A stretch of 64,000 bases of DNA from Siphonodentalium dalli (Eukaryota > Mollusca > Scaphopoda > Gadilida > Siphonodentaliidae). The position numbers and the translations under genes were made by a program. The notes beneath the pieces are model-generated. The model did not search any database, was not told where the DNA came from, and was given only the letters and a program-made list of their open reading frames with translations. Below, piece after piece: positions 11,566 to 22,305 of this stretch; within the stretch, counting starts at the first letter, position 1; each line of letters starts with the position of its first letter. The stretch lies in NCBI GenBank assembly GCA_032622095.1, contig CP136066.1:108335319-108399318 (forward strand), in the 5' to 3' direction.

Positions 11566-12342
11566 ATACCCCCCGCAACGAAGTTAGGGGGGGTATACTG
11601 GAGTCAGCTTGTCCGTCCGTCGTCCGTCCGTCCGTCCGTGGACACAAATTTGTCCGGAGTTTTTCTCAGTCGTTTTTTTATCAATTTCCGTGAAACTTGG
11701 CACAGACATCAACCACCATGGGAACCTGTGCACCTGCGATTATGAAGTTTGTCGGACTTTTTTTGGTGGAGTTATCCCCCCTATTTCGACTTAGAAAATT
11801 TTCGCAACATGTATACATTTGTCCGAGCTTTTATTCCTACATTTTTTGGTCAATTTTTTAAAAACGTGGCACAGATATTTAGTATCATGGGAACTTGTGC
11901 ACCTGCGATTATGACGTCTGTCCGACATTTTTTGGTGGAGTTATCCCCCTTTTTCGACTTAGAAACTTTTTTTGCAACATGCATAATTTTGTCCGAGCTT
12001 TTATTCCTACAATTTTCGGTCAATGTTTTTTAATCTTGGCACTGATATTTAGTACCATGGGAACCTGTGCACCTGCGATTATGACGTCTGTCCGACATAT
12101 TTTGTGTGGAGTTATTCCCCTTTATCGACGTATAATTTTTTTCGCAACATACATAATTTTGTCTAAGCTTTTATTCCTACATTTTTTGGTCAATAGGTTT
12201 AAGATTAGGATTATGGTTGTACACCTGCAATGGGAACTGTTATTTGATTATTTTAACTAAATGTTTACTGTCATGTGAAACATCTTAGTATTTTAAAAAC
12301 AGGGGGGTATCCATAGTCCCATTGGGACAGTCACACCTCTAG
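11566..12342 (+). mobile_element. Pearl/Helitron-like element P7
   Basis: A full-length member of the P5/P6 family in MOCS1 intron 2. It has ATACCCCCCGCAACGAAGTT with a complementary AGGGGGGGTATAC (hairpin), GTCCGTCCGTC at 11611-11638, about three core units, then GGGGGGTATCC, stem GTCCC-ATT-GGGAC (12316-12328) and CTAG at 12339-12342. It lies between TT on each side. It ends only about 50 bp before the MOCS1 exon at 12394. Confidence 0.75.
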
Positions 12343-12393
12343 TTTGATCTAATAATTTCACCTGACGTTTTTAAATGTGTCATTTCATTCCAG

Positions 12394-12449
12394 GTATGCT
12401 TAATCTCTCAAAGATGAAAAACAGACCTATGATTCTTATTGGTGGGTGA
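12394..12449 (+). CDS. MOCS1: MOCS1 short exon with alternative ends: Gly-Gly stop or fusion donor
   Basis: The acceptor TTCCAG ends at 12393. The exon completes the split glycine and encodes MLNLSKMKNRPMILI, the conserved tail of MOCS1A. Read straight on, it gives GGT GGG TGA, that is Gly-Gly-stop at 12441-12449, the double glycine needed by MOCS1A in animals. Two donors overlap here. GTGGGT starts at 12442 and, joined to 13007, restores the frame into MoaC (ILI-DETMAAA). GTGAGT starts at 12446 and, joined to 13007, gives GGT GGA TGA, again Gly-Gly-stop. Exon end is therefore 12441, 12445 or read-through to the stop at 12449. Which ends are used cannot be told from DNA alone. Confidence 0.9.
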
Positions 12450-12474
12450 GTTTTTATTTTCTTATCACACGTTG

Positions 12475-12712
12475 GCCTAGCATCACTAATTGCAACCTCT
12501 GGGGACCTCATTCTGCTTAGGCCTCCTCTCCTCGGGAAAGTATAAGAAATAACAAGATTTTTAATTTCTTTAGAATTAATAATTTTCTTTTTTAGGTTAG
12601 TTTCTCTGTATCCCCAAATTGGCAGATGATGAATATGGTGATGCTAGCCCACTGTGTGTCACTAAATTCACCATTTGGGACCAAATGTTCGGCACCATAT
12701 TTTGAGGCCTGT
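12475..12712. mobile_element. hAT-like MITE, copy H2, decayed
   Basis: Partial copy in MOCS1 intron 3 with CTCTGGGGACCTCATTCTGC and TCTGTATCCCCAAATTGGCA; outer ends lost. Confidence 0.5.
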
Positions 12713-12743
12713 TCCAATTCTTTCTTTTATCAGGATGCTTACC

Positions 12744-12960
12744 TACAGTAATGCTCTAAATAATCTACTCCTTAACCACAGCAGAATTATGGGTAACTTT
12801 TCAGGATTTAGTCGGAAATATGGCTTGTTGCCATTCATCGGAAAGCTCTCACTGAGAGCTTTTCAATGAATGGCAGCAAGCCATATTTTCGACTAAATCC
12901 TGAAAAATTTCCCATAATTCTGCTGTGGTTTAGGGGTTGATTATTTAGGACATATCTGTA
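12744..12960. mobile_element. Fold-back MITE, copy M2
   Basis: Same family as M1 with diverged ends (TACAGTAATGCTCTAA; right end decayed to CATATCTGTA). It lies within the 565-bp MOCS1 intron 3, ending 46 bp before the terminal exon. Confidence 0.7.
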
Positions 12961-13006
12961 TTTCTGTTTATATTAATTTTTACTTTGTTCAATGCTTCAT
13001 TTGCAG

Positions 13007-13950
13007 ATGAAACTATGGCAGCCGCCTATAGAAGAAGTATAAACGATAACTATATAGTCAGTACGTATCCATTATATAATCAGACAATCAGCAAACCAGT
13101 TCAATCTATCAGCCGACATCAGAGCCGATGCTTCTCAACCTCATTGGTCCATCTTCGCCAGAATCAAAGTTCAAATGAAGGTACTCCAACAGATGGTGAC
13201 GAGAATTCAGATGCCCGGCGCAGAAAACTTAGACAGCATCTGGAAGATGATATGGTTGAACGATTTGAAAAAGAAATGATGGCGACAAATGAAGATGCAG
13301 AACACAGAATTAGTGAAATTGACCTGAATTCTGAATTGAATCGGCAACAAATGAAGTATTGGGAGAGCGATTTTCATAAGATTGGTCGCCGTGACAACAG
13401 TGGAATATTTCCTGATGAGCTTAGGAAGAATGATGAATTTATTTTTAGTAACTCGGATAATTCTTTCGAGGATCATACTAAACTCACGCACACTGATGAC
13501 AGTGGGAAGGCTTCCATGGTTGATGTCGGCAGAAAGAAAATTACTGAGAGAAAGGCAGTTGCTTCAGGAAGAGTAATTTTGGGCGAGGCAGCATTCCGGC
13601 TGCTAAAGGAGAATAAACTGAAGAAGGGAGATGTGTTGGCTGTATCGCAGTTAGCAGGAATTATGGGAGCCAAAAAAACAAGCGACTTAATTCCGCTTTG
13701 TCACAACATACCCTTGTCACATGCAGCTGTATCGTTCAAGCTCAGTGATGTTGACTACACAGTCGATATCGAAGCTTCTGTTCGCTGCTCCGGTAAGACA
13801 GGTGTCGAGATGGAAGCACTGAGTGCAGTGAGCATTGCCTCGTTAACAATTTACGATATGTGCAAGGCTGTTAGCAAGGACATTGTCATCAGTGATATAA
13901 AACTCAGGTATAAGACTGGCGGCAAAAGCAAGGATTATCAAAAAAAATAA
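13007..13950 (+). CDS. MOCS1: MOCS1 terminal exon, linker plus complete MoaC domain
   Basis: The acceptor TTTGCAG ends at 13006 and the frame stays open to TAA at 13948-13950. The first 150 or so residues are a poorly conserved linker. It includes an arginine/serine-rich stretch (RRSINDNY to SRHQSRCFSTSLVHLRQ) resembling a mitochondrial presequence. The MoaC domain (cyclic pyranopterin monophosphate synthase, 3',8-cH2GTP to cPMP) runs from about LTHTDDSGKASMVDVGRK to the end. Catalytic-region motifs are intact: LIPLCHNIPLSH (histidine), GVEMEAL (glutamates) and YDMCKAVSKD (Asp and Lys). When the upstream message ends in Gly-Gly-stop, an in-frame ATG at 13015 could start a separate MOCS1B protein. 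No clear AATAAA was found close to the stop. Confidence 0.96.
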
Positions 13951-14023
13951 TTTTACATTCCAACTTTGTTTTAGAATTGTTATTATATTTGATATTGGAA
14001 TATTTAATGTAAAGTGTGATCAA

Positions 14024-14442
14024 TCCTTGAAATAGTGTACCTGTCATTTGCAGAATGAGGTCCCCAGAGGGTGAATTTAGTGACACTCCTGCACTATGGG
14101 CTAGCATCACTAAATTCACCCTCTGGGGACCTCAGTCTGCTTGAGTCTCATTTTCTGGAAAGGATCTATAGTCTCAAATTAACATTGTTTTTAGTTACCC
14201 TTTCCCTTCTGTTCAATTTCTATATCCCCAAATTTGCAGAAGATAAAATGCATAATTGAGGTGATTAATAGGTGAACATCACCAACTTCAACTGGGGAAC
14301 TTCAATCTGATCCTAGTTCTCCCATAGCAGAATGAGCTCCCCAGAGGGTGACTTTGGTGATGCTAGCCAGCCATGCGGGGGTACCGTCACTAAATTCACC
14401 CTCTGGGGACCTCATTCCGCAAATGACAGACACACTCAAGTC
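14024..14442. mobile_element. hAT-like MITE, copy H3
   Basis: Full layout, two GAGGTCCCCAGAGGGTGA hairpins around CCCAAATTTGCAGAAGATAA. It begins about 75 bp after the MOCS1 stop codon, so it may be transcribed in the 3' UTR. Confidence 0.6.
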
Positions 14443-14890
14443 TTTCAAATTCCCAGCCTAAACTAATTGTCTCTGTGAAGAAATTTAAAACCAGATCTCC
14501 CTTAAAGGCCCATTTAATTTTTGAGTCACTGATTATTTTGTTTATAGTGCCTTGATATACGGTTTTAATAACAATTTATGACATAAAATATGATTAAAAT
14601 ACTATAATTCATCACCATTTGGAACGTCTGTGTCTCAGAAGGTGTCCATAGAGTAATAGTAAATTGCTGAAATCATAGAAACATTTCCCCCGTTTCGCTC
14701 CCAGAATACAAATTCAAACTAAGATATAGTTATTCCCCTTCCATTGAAAATAATAGACTTCAGGACAGTCAAGCACAGAAAACATGTCGGTACCTCAACA
14801 AAAACAACATGTTCACACCGGATAAGTTGACGTGGTACATAATATGGCATATATTTTATATAATGTGACCTATGATTCAATCCTATTTTT
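14443..14890. other. Intergenic, nothing recognised
   Basis: Resembles 29975-30400 in places: ATTCCCCTTCCATTGA, GAAAACATGTCGGTACCT and CCGGATAAGTTGA recur there. So an old dispersed repeat follows both H3 and H4. Confidence 0.45.
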
Positions 14891-15437
14891 ATGTTTACCC
14901 ATACCATAGTATGGTAAACATAGTGTCGTTGCCCGGATTGACCACTCGTCGTTAGTCCGTCCGTCCGTCCGTCTGTCTGTCTGTCTGTCTGTAGACACTT
15001 TACGCATGGTACGATAACTGAAATATTTTCTATCTGATCGGAACCAAATTTTGTATATGAATTTCTCAGCACCAAATACAGATCGAGTTCGAATATGGGT
15101 TTGATCCGAGTTTTTTTTACGGAGTTATGGCCCTTTTTCAACTTAGAATTTATGCATGCTGCCATAAGTCAAAAAGAAATTATCTGACCATAACCAAATT
15201 TGGTATGTGAGTTGCTCAACCCAAAATACATATCGAGTTCGAATATGGGTTTGATTCAATATTTTTTAATGGAGTTATGGCCCTTTGACATAGAATTCAT
15301 GAATGCTTCGATAAATCAAAAAAATTTCAACTGATAGGAACCAAATTTTGTATGTGAGTTTCTCAACTCAAAATACAGATCGAGTTCGAATATGGGTTTG
15401 ATCCGGTACTTTTTAATGGAGTTATGGCCCTTTGATT
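14891..15437 (+). mobile_element. Pearl-like element P8 (ACCATAGTATGGT hairpin family)
   Basis: It begins with hairpin TTTACCCATACCATAGTATG / GTAAACATA, then TTGCCCGGATTGACCACTCG, a TCCG tract (14955-14992), then three core units with GAGTTCGAATATGGGTTTGA and GGAGTTATGGCCCTTT about 170-180 bp apart. The 3' end is not defined. Confidence 0.6.
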
Positions 15438-15517
15438 ATTTTATTCATCGCTAAAATATATCAAAGATACACAGGTGGCACTGTCTAGATAGTATCTAAT
15501 AAATCAGGTTCAGGATT

Positions 15518-15645
15518 CCATGAAGTTGTCTCTCTCTTGTGTCTTCTCACACAGATATTATCCAGTTACAATACCATGAAGTTGTCTCTCTCTTGTGTCT
15601 TCTCACACAGAGTTAGTATCCAGTTACAATACCATGAAGTTGGTT
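15518..15645 (+). repeat. Short tandem repeat, 55-58-bp unit
   Basis: CCATGAAGTTGTCTCTCTCT recurs at 15518 and 15573, with a partial third unit at 15631. Confidence 0.75.
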
Positions 15646-16087
15646 ATCTTGTATTGAGTTAATTAACTGCTAGGAGATGTGTTGGCTGTATCAGATTAAC
15701 TTTATACTCTATAAGTATCTCTGGCCATATCATAGGTGGAATGTTTATACTATTATATTTTATATGCATGGTTATTTAAATTTCATCTTAAAGGCATAAT
15801 CTGTTTTCATTGTTTAATAGCATTACCATTGGAATTTTGTTGGTTTCATGGGAAGACAACTTTGGTTTTCAAAGTTTTAAAAACTTGAGAGCTCTGTATC
15901 AGTCTATGGGAACAAAATAATTGTTCATAACACTTTTAAGTACTGTAGGTCTAGTTTGTTTTATCTATATATTAATGGAAAGCTTTTTCGACATTGATTT
16001 CAATTGATTACATATGTGAATTGAAAAATTAAAGGGCCACACCAGGTTTGATGTATTTTTCCTGTACTCTGCATGAGATAAAACTTT

Positions 16088-16330
16088 TTATGTGTACCTA
16101 TACCATAGTATGGTACACATAGCGTCAATGTCCGGATTGACCACTCGTCTGTCCGTCCATCTATATCTGTCTGTCAGACACTTTAGGTATAATGCGATAA
16201 CTCTAACATTTTCTATTTGATCGGAACCAAATTTTGTATATAGGTTTCTCATCCCAAAATACAGTTCAAGTTTGAATATGGGTTTGATCCGATTTATTTT
16301 AAAGGAGTTATGACCCTTCTTTTTTTTTTT
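16088..16330 (+). mobile_element. Short pearl-like element P9, same family as P8
   Basis: It has hairpin TGTACCTATACCATAGTATG / GTACACATA, then GTCCGGATTGACCACTCGTC, a short CCGTCC tract and one core unit ending GGAGTTATGACCCTT. AT-rich sequence follows that also flanks P10 in inverted form. Confidence 0.6.
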
Positions 16331-16914
16331 AATTTTAAATTTGGATTTTTCATATTTATTTTAGATTGAATTTCCTCGCTCAATTTAACATAAACAAATA
16401 TTAAAAAACTTTTATAATAATACAAAAATTATTTAATTAAAAAAAAAAAATTGTCATTGACACTAATTTGTTTTAGTTGTATTCCATTAATAAGGTGTGA
16501 TGTCCTGTATTGAAAATGTGAAGATTTTATTGCAATAGTTGCATGTAATATAATGATATCAATAAATTGACATGTGAACATCCAATATCCAGAGTATGAG
16601 AATACCTTTAATAGATGTCATTCCAAGCAAAATCTGTTAATAATTGAGTGATGACATATGTTACATAGCTCTAGGGGGGGTGGTTGTATGAAGGTAAAGA
16701 TGAACAACCTGCTGGCTGGATAATTGTTTATCCTATCTGTCAAATTTATTAATGGCTAAACAATTGGATCTCACAGTGAGAGGTCCTTGTGTGAATAGGG
16801 ACAGAGTTATGAGATTTAAAACGACTCCTCCTCCACCCCAATTACTTTAACCCTTTCTTAAGACAAATTATTTGACCTTTTGATTTTAAGTTAGGTACTG
16901 ATATATGTATTACT

Positions 16915-17030
16915 GTGATCATATCTTTGACCAATTATCAGTTATAGCTAATCGCTATTGCCAAGGTATGGGTTAAACATCTGCCGATCGTGATCGGCCT
17001 CTCGTTTATCTATGGTTCCCATAATTATTT
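16915..17030 (+). repeat. Dispersed repeat shared with 60812-60900 (inverted)
   Basis: TTATCAGTTATAGCTAATCG and CCAAGGTATGGGTTAAACAT recur inverted at 60840-60890, each next to a P8-family pearl element. This is likely a composite repeat around P9 and P10. Confidence 0.5.
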
Positions 17031-17177
17031 TATCCTTATTGATTGTTTTATTTTTAATTTATATTACAAATAAAGTTTGGTATATTTATTAATATTTTGA
17101 CGTTCATATAATTCTCTTGGCATTGGTTGAATCAATGATTCAATCACTTTTGTGTGTGCCGTCTTGGATTTTACACA

Positions 17178-17324
17178 TTTAAAACCCTTTCTTTACTAAA
17201 TGGGTTATCTCATTCGGTTATAAAAGTATGTTGGAATGGTCTATTATTCATCTGGACAGGTTTTCAGTAAAAATAAGCAGATGACAGATATTTAAAGTAC
17301 AGAAGGGGTCCTATTTATTGGAGG
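17178..17324. mobile_element. Family B partial copy B2
   Basis: AAACCCTTTCTTTACTAAAT, GGTTATAAAAGTATGTTGGA and TCTATTATTCATCTGGACAG match the B tail half; M3 interrupts its far side. Confidence 0.5.
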
Positions 17325-17433
17325 GTAATGCCCTAAATAATCTTCTCCTTAACCACAGCAGAATTATGGATAATTTTTCAGGATTTAGTCGGAAATATGG
17401 CTTGTTGCCATTCATCGGAAAGCTCTCACTGAG
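17325..17433 (+). mobile_element. Half fold-back MITE, copy M3
   Basis: Only the left arm remains (GTAATGCCCTAAATAATC to AAAGCTCTCACTGAG). It stops abruptly at the centre of the palindrome and abuts unrelated sequence, and it sits in a partial TTAA-family B element. Confidence 0.65.
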
Positions 17434-18209
17434 GTACATATGGGTCACCTGACCAGGGGAATGTCATGGGACAGGCGCCTTTGACCTCATGTGACTTAAA
17501 GGGGGAGGGGATAATCAATAAAGAGCACTTAGTCCAAAAAAAAAAGTGTTTTGATTCTCGGGCATAGCCGCGTCTGGAAAAAAAGGCCCGCGTTGAACCA
17601 TTTTATTATGATTTTCAACCGATGCTGTCAAATGATAACACGAAAATAGGAAACTAGAAAACGGAAATTAGTTATGTTTCAAACATCGAATATGATAGAA
17701 ATACAATGGTGTATGTGTTGGTATTCAAAAACAGACACTATGCAACGATAACTACCAGGTATATTGTCACCACAAGCTGCCCAAACCCCAAGTTTATTAA
17801 GTCAAATGGTTGGATGGTATAAATTGGACGTTGCTAAACGATCACCTCTGCATACGAAATTACGGACGCAAAACGCACCGGAACGGCGGAATGTAATGTT
17901 CAAATATTTCGGCAAGGTAGATAACCCACTTTTCGTAAACAATTCTGAGATTTCCAATTTCGGGAATGCAAACAGGAAAGTAATATGGTGCGTATTGGCG
18001 ATGTGTATGCTGGTTTAATATAATAGTATTTGAAGTTTTTATGGCTAGCATGTATAGTTACTATAGTTTAGATGGATAAATATTAAAGTATATAGATAGA
18101 TATAAATAGATATATACTATAAAAAGGTACATACATATATCAAATATATCAACAACAGTAAATTGAAATATTAATTGTACATATATATCATTCTGGTAAA
18201 TCCCTATAT
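17434..18209. other. Left flank of the CACTG element, mixed repeat remnants
   Basis: AAAAGTGTTTTGATTCTCGG at about 17538 is inverted at 23449-23470 on the other flank, and motif GTCATGGGACAGGCGCC resembles GTCACGCGATAGGTGC at about 23519. The flanks may thus belong to an older, larger element. Confidence 0.4.
17820..17890 (-). repeat. Fragment related to E1, minus orientation
   Basis: TTGCTAAACGATCACCTCTG with CAAAACGCACCGGAA is the reverse complement, with changes, of 24472-24527 in E1. Confidence 0.5.
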
Positions 18210-19208
18210 CACTGGGGGTAAGCTGCTCCATGGGAAGCGGTTCGCTTGTAATAAAAGCTCCAGTGCGCAGTTTACAATGCGACGGTGCGTCTGTGATTAT
18301 TTTGTGAAAAAGGAAACTGAAGTATTCAAAATGGTACGTATTATCTCTATAAACAACATTATTCTATGGAACGTCGGTCACAAATGACCAAAATGCTTCA
18401 ACTGTGATTTACATATCGCATTTATTCGAACACATTTCCATATCACGCAAAAGCAGCTGATTTATCACTTCAAAACCTGATTGTGTAACGAGAAAATTCT
18501 TAATAACATGATATTTTGTGTATGAAAATGAAATAATCTGAATAATGTCCCGTATCAATTGCTATAACAAACATCTCCGCCGTGCGATTGTTGTTGGCTT
18601 TGGTGTCTCAAACAATTAAATACTGAGAAAAATGCATTTTAATACCACCACGTGGACGCTCCAGTTCGTATTTCCATAAGCGCTAGCGCGTAGACCGCCG
18701 GGATTGGTGGGCTCCAGTGCGCATTTAAAAAGAGATTTAGGGAATTGCAGAGGGGAAAACGATCGAAACAAGTTCGTATTTATTATTTCAATCACATTGG
18801 CATTATTGGAGCCTAAAACATGACAATTATCGTGTGTTGTTTCTGTGAATTGTCAGTTATATACCAATAGTATATCCTATTATATACTCCAATCAATATG
18901 TATTTGAATGTACATGCAATCCTGTGTGATTCACATGTATTTGTACGGATATAATTAAAACTGTTCGTTTGTTGTCAGCCTAATTGATTTCGAATAGTGG
19001 GTTGATCATGTATGCATATTACGAAGTGAGAGATTGACCATTACATGCATGTATTCGAATAATTAATCTTGCAAAATAATTGTCGATATGCGGCTTGTGT
19101 AAGTCATAACACAATATGGATGTGCCATTATATAAGGATTAACTGTCATGTGGACTGTTTTTATGGAGATGTAACCGTGAGGTAAGTGGTCATAACTTGT
19201 GTAACTTA

Positions 19209-20995
19209 TTAGCTCAACTTTACTTTGTAAAGTTTGAGCTATTGCCATGGCTTTGTCGTCCGTCGTCCGTGTGTGCGTGTGTACGGGCGGCGTCAACAAT
19301 AGAGGCTACAGGTCGTACCTTTGATCGGATCATTATGAAATTTGTCATAGCTGTTGACATCAACATTTGTACCGGAATGATTCATTTTGGGGTCATACGG
19401 AAAAAAAACATGGCCGCCAGTGGCCATCTTAGATTTCAAAATTCAATCCATTAGCACGGGCTACAGGCCGTACTGTTCATCTGATCGTCATGAAATTTGT
19501 CATGGATGTTAATATTGACATGTAGATGGGAACGAGTAATTTTGAGGTCATTCGGCCAAAAAACATGGCCGCCAGCAGCCATCTTCGATTTTACTCTTTG
19601 CATGACTAAATCCTTTAGCACGGGCTACAGGTCGTACCTTTAGTCAGATCGTCATAAAATTTGTCATGGATGTTAACAATGACATGTAGATGGGAACGAG
19701 TCATTTTGGGGTCATTCGGCCAAAAAAGATGGCCGCCAGCAGCCATCTTGGATTTTACTCTTTGTATGACTAAATCCTTTAGCACGGGCTACAGGTCGTA
19801 CCTTTAGTCTGATAATCATTAAATTTATCATGGCTGTTGAAATTGGAATGTAGATGGGAACGAGTCATTTTGGGGTCATTCGGACAAAAAACATGGCCGC
19901 CAGTGGCCATCTTTGTTTTCAAAATTCAATCCATTAGCACGGGCCACAGGTCGCACTGTTCGTCTGATCATCATGAAATTTGTCATGGATGTTAATATTG
20001 ACATGTAGATGGGAACGAGTAATTTTGGGGTCATTCGGCCCAAAAACATGGCCGCCAGCAGCCATCTTGGATTTTACTCTTTGTATGACTAAATTCTTTA
20101 GCACGGGCTACAGGTCGTACCTTTAGTCTGATCATCATAAAATTTGTCATGGATGTTAACAATGACATGTAGATTGGAACGAGTAATTTTGGAGTCAATC
20201 GGCCAAAAAACATGGCCGCCAGCAGCCGTCTTGGATTTTACTCTTTGTATGACTAAATCCTTTAGCACGGGCTACAGGTTGTATCTTTAGTCTGATCATC
20301 ATAAAATTTTTCATGAATGTTAATAATGACATGTAGATGGGAACGAGTCATTTTGGGGTCATTCGGCCAAAAAAGATGGCCGCCAGCAGCCATCTTGGAT
20401 TTTACTCTTTGTATGACTAAATCCTTTAGCACGGGCTACAGGTCGTACCTTTAGTCTGATCATCATAAAAATTTTCATGGCTGTTGAAATTGGAATGTAA
20501 ATGGGAACGAGTCATTTTGGGGTCATTCGGACAAAAAACATGGCCGCCAGCGGCCATCTTGGATTTCAAAATTTAATCCATTAGCACGGGCCACAGGTCG
20601 TACTATTCGTCTGATCATCATGAAATTTGTCCTGGATGTTAATGTTGATATGGAGATGGGAACGAGTAATTTTGGGGTCAATCGGCCAAAAAACATGGCC
20701 GCCAGCAGCCATCTTGGATTTTACTCTTTGTATGACTAAATTCTTTAGCATGGGCTACAGGTCGTACCTTTAGTCTGATCGTCATAAAATTTGTCATTGA
20801 TGTTAACGATGACATGTAGATGGGAACGACTCATTTTGGGGTCATTCGGCCGAAAACATGGCCGCCAGCAGCCATCTTGGATTTTACTTTTCTCTTCATG
20901 TCTATAAACTAGTATTAGACATTCAACTTTCCACATTCCTAATCGCTCCATTGACTGTAATATATTAAATTATTCCCTTTCCAAGTTGAGCTACA
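19209..20995 (+). mobile_element. Pearl-like element P11 with about ten 154-165-bp units
   Basis: It starts with hairpin AGCTCAACTTTAC / GTAAAGTTTGAGCT, a GTCGTCCGTCGTCCG tract, then units each starting TTAGCACGGGCTACAGGTCG at 19451, 19615, 19779, 19933, 20098, 20262, 20426, 20581 and 20745 (plus a variant at about 19287). Each unit carries ACATGGCCGCCAG and GGCCATCTTGG. It closes with CCAAGTTGAGCTACAG, complementary to the start. Several reading frames stay open through the array; they are shadows. It lies inside the CACTG element. Confidence 0.7.
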
Positions 20996-21360
20996 GTGTC
21001 ATTGACACTTTCATATTTATATACATTTAGCGAAAAAAGCCACTTTTGTAAATGTATTTAAATCGAAAAGTGTATCGTGACAAAACCAGCCCAAAATATC
21101 CCACAGCACCCTTGGCAAAAGTTAACAGGAAAAATTGAAACCCGACGATTTATTAAGTCAATCCTGCGCGAATCCAAATGCGCCCAAAACATTAAGCGTT
21201 CGTCTAACCAAACCCAAATGACGTATCAATATGGTTATGAGCTGACGTATCGATGTTGTTATGAGCTGTTGCGCATTCACCATTAATAATTGCAACTAGC
21301 CACGTGGCCGCCGACCAATCAGAATGCTGGATTTAGTGATGACAACACTTAGTATGTAAA

Positions 21361-21370
21361 TATATATAAA
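21361..21370 (+). promoter_or_regulatory. TATA-box-like sequence upstream of zinc-finger ORF
   Basis: TATATATAAA followed by TGG lies about 160 nt before the ATG at 21528, in the right orientation for a promoter of the transposon-borne ORF. The sequence is AT-rich, so chance is possible. Confidence 0.3.
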
Positions 21371-21527
21371 TGGCACGAAAACGGCATGCATGACCATTAA
21401 AGGCAGACAATCTGATCAGGTGGCCCTCGTATAATCAGATTCCAACAACAACAAAAACATTTCTCAAAAGACGCTTTAGTTATTATAATCAACTAATTGC
21501 AAAAAATAATGCCAAATACATGCAATT

Positions 21528-21737
21528 ATGGATGCATTTTATAACTTTTCCGAAACAACAAGGTGTTATCACTGCCGAGAAAAACAAGAAAATGGCAGTG
21601 GTGCAATTCGGCACACCATGCAAGCGCACCCATCTGAAGAACTTGCGGTGCTGGTGTTAGAAAATGGCAGGGAAACCACGGGGATCATTGAATCCTCCAT
21701 TGATATAAGCGACCCTTCCATACCCGCATACACCTGA
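21528..21737 (+). CDS. Candidate small C2H2-type zinc-finger ORF in the CACTG element
   Basis: This 69-residue ORF begins MDAFYNFSETTRCYHCREKQ. It contains a C-X2-C-X12-H-X4-H arrangement (Cys13, Cys16, His29, His34), then an acidic/hydrophobic tail ending SIDISDPSIPAYT. A TATATATAAA box lies about 160 nt upstream at 21361. It lies inside the 18.2-23.2 kb transposon-like element on the same strand as another candidate exon. No good GT donor was found in it, so it may be a complete small protein, one exon of a decayed gene, or chance. The family was not recognised. Confidence 0.4.
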   Translation: MDAFYNFSETTRCYHCREKQENGSGAIRHTMQAHPSEELAVLVLENGRETTGIIESSIDISDPSIPAYT

Positions 21738-21992
21738 AATAACAATAATGAAATAATAATTAATAAACGCAAGATAATCAGGTATAATTGTGGGTAGAGT
21801 GTCTTCATTGCGGGTGGGTAATATTGGGCAACTCAATTTGCAATGCAGGGGTCCAGGAATTTTTTGTTTTAATTTATCATATTATTTTCTCAAAATACTA
21901 TAATAAATTAAAATCAGATATATTCCCGGACCCCTGTGATTTGCACTCCACCCGGAGTTGAAAGACAATCATATTTACAACATATATTTCAG

Positions 21993-22305
21993 ATACTTTC
22001 AAATATATGGGGGTATATCGTTGGAGTTCCAACCAGTTACAGACCTGTTTCAGGTAACAGTCAGAATATTCAAGCTCAAGAATGTGCAAAAGGAAAGTCT
22101 TAAAGTTGAGAAAAAATGTGCTCCATGCAAAGTGGGGGATACAGTTGGAAATTCGAAGTTTGACACCCACCCAAACCAAGACCCTCTAGTCACGTCCCTG
22201 ACACTCCCAATCCTGCATCAAGGTGTGATGAATACAGTGTTTGCTTTTACTGAAGCAACACATCGATACGAGTTCAACGTATTCCCGACTAAAATAAATG
22301 TCTAA
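21993..22305 (+). CDS. Candidate exon, unknown product, in the CACTG element
   Basis: A pyrimidine-rich acceptor (ATATTTCAG, ending at 21992) opens a frame of about 104 residues reading YFQIYGGISLEFQPVTDLFQ and ending FNVFPTKINV. An AATAAA signal overlaps the TAA stop. The composition is protein-like, with KKCAPCKVGD containing a CxxC. There is no good ATG at the 5' end, so it needs an upstream exon. It may belong with the zinc-finger ORF at 21528, but I could not find a donor joining them. Function unknown. Confidence 0.35.

Noticed and set aside
13207-13673. Minus-strand ORFs opposite the MOCS1 terminal exon
   Set aside because: Antisense shadows of the MoaC coding exon.
19451-20900. Regular repeats considered as a CRISPR array
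   Set aside because: Units of about 160 bp are homologous throughout with no unique spacers, and the sequence is clearly animal.
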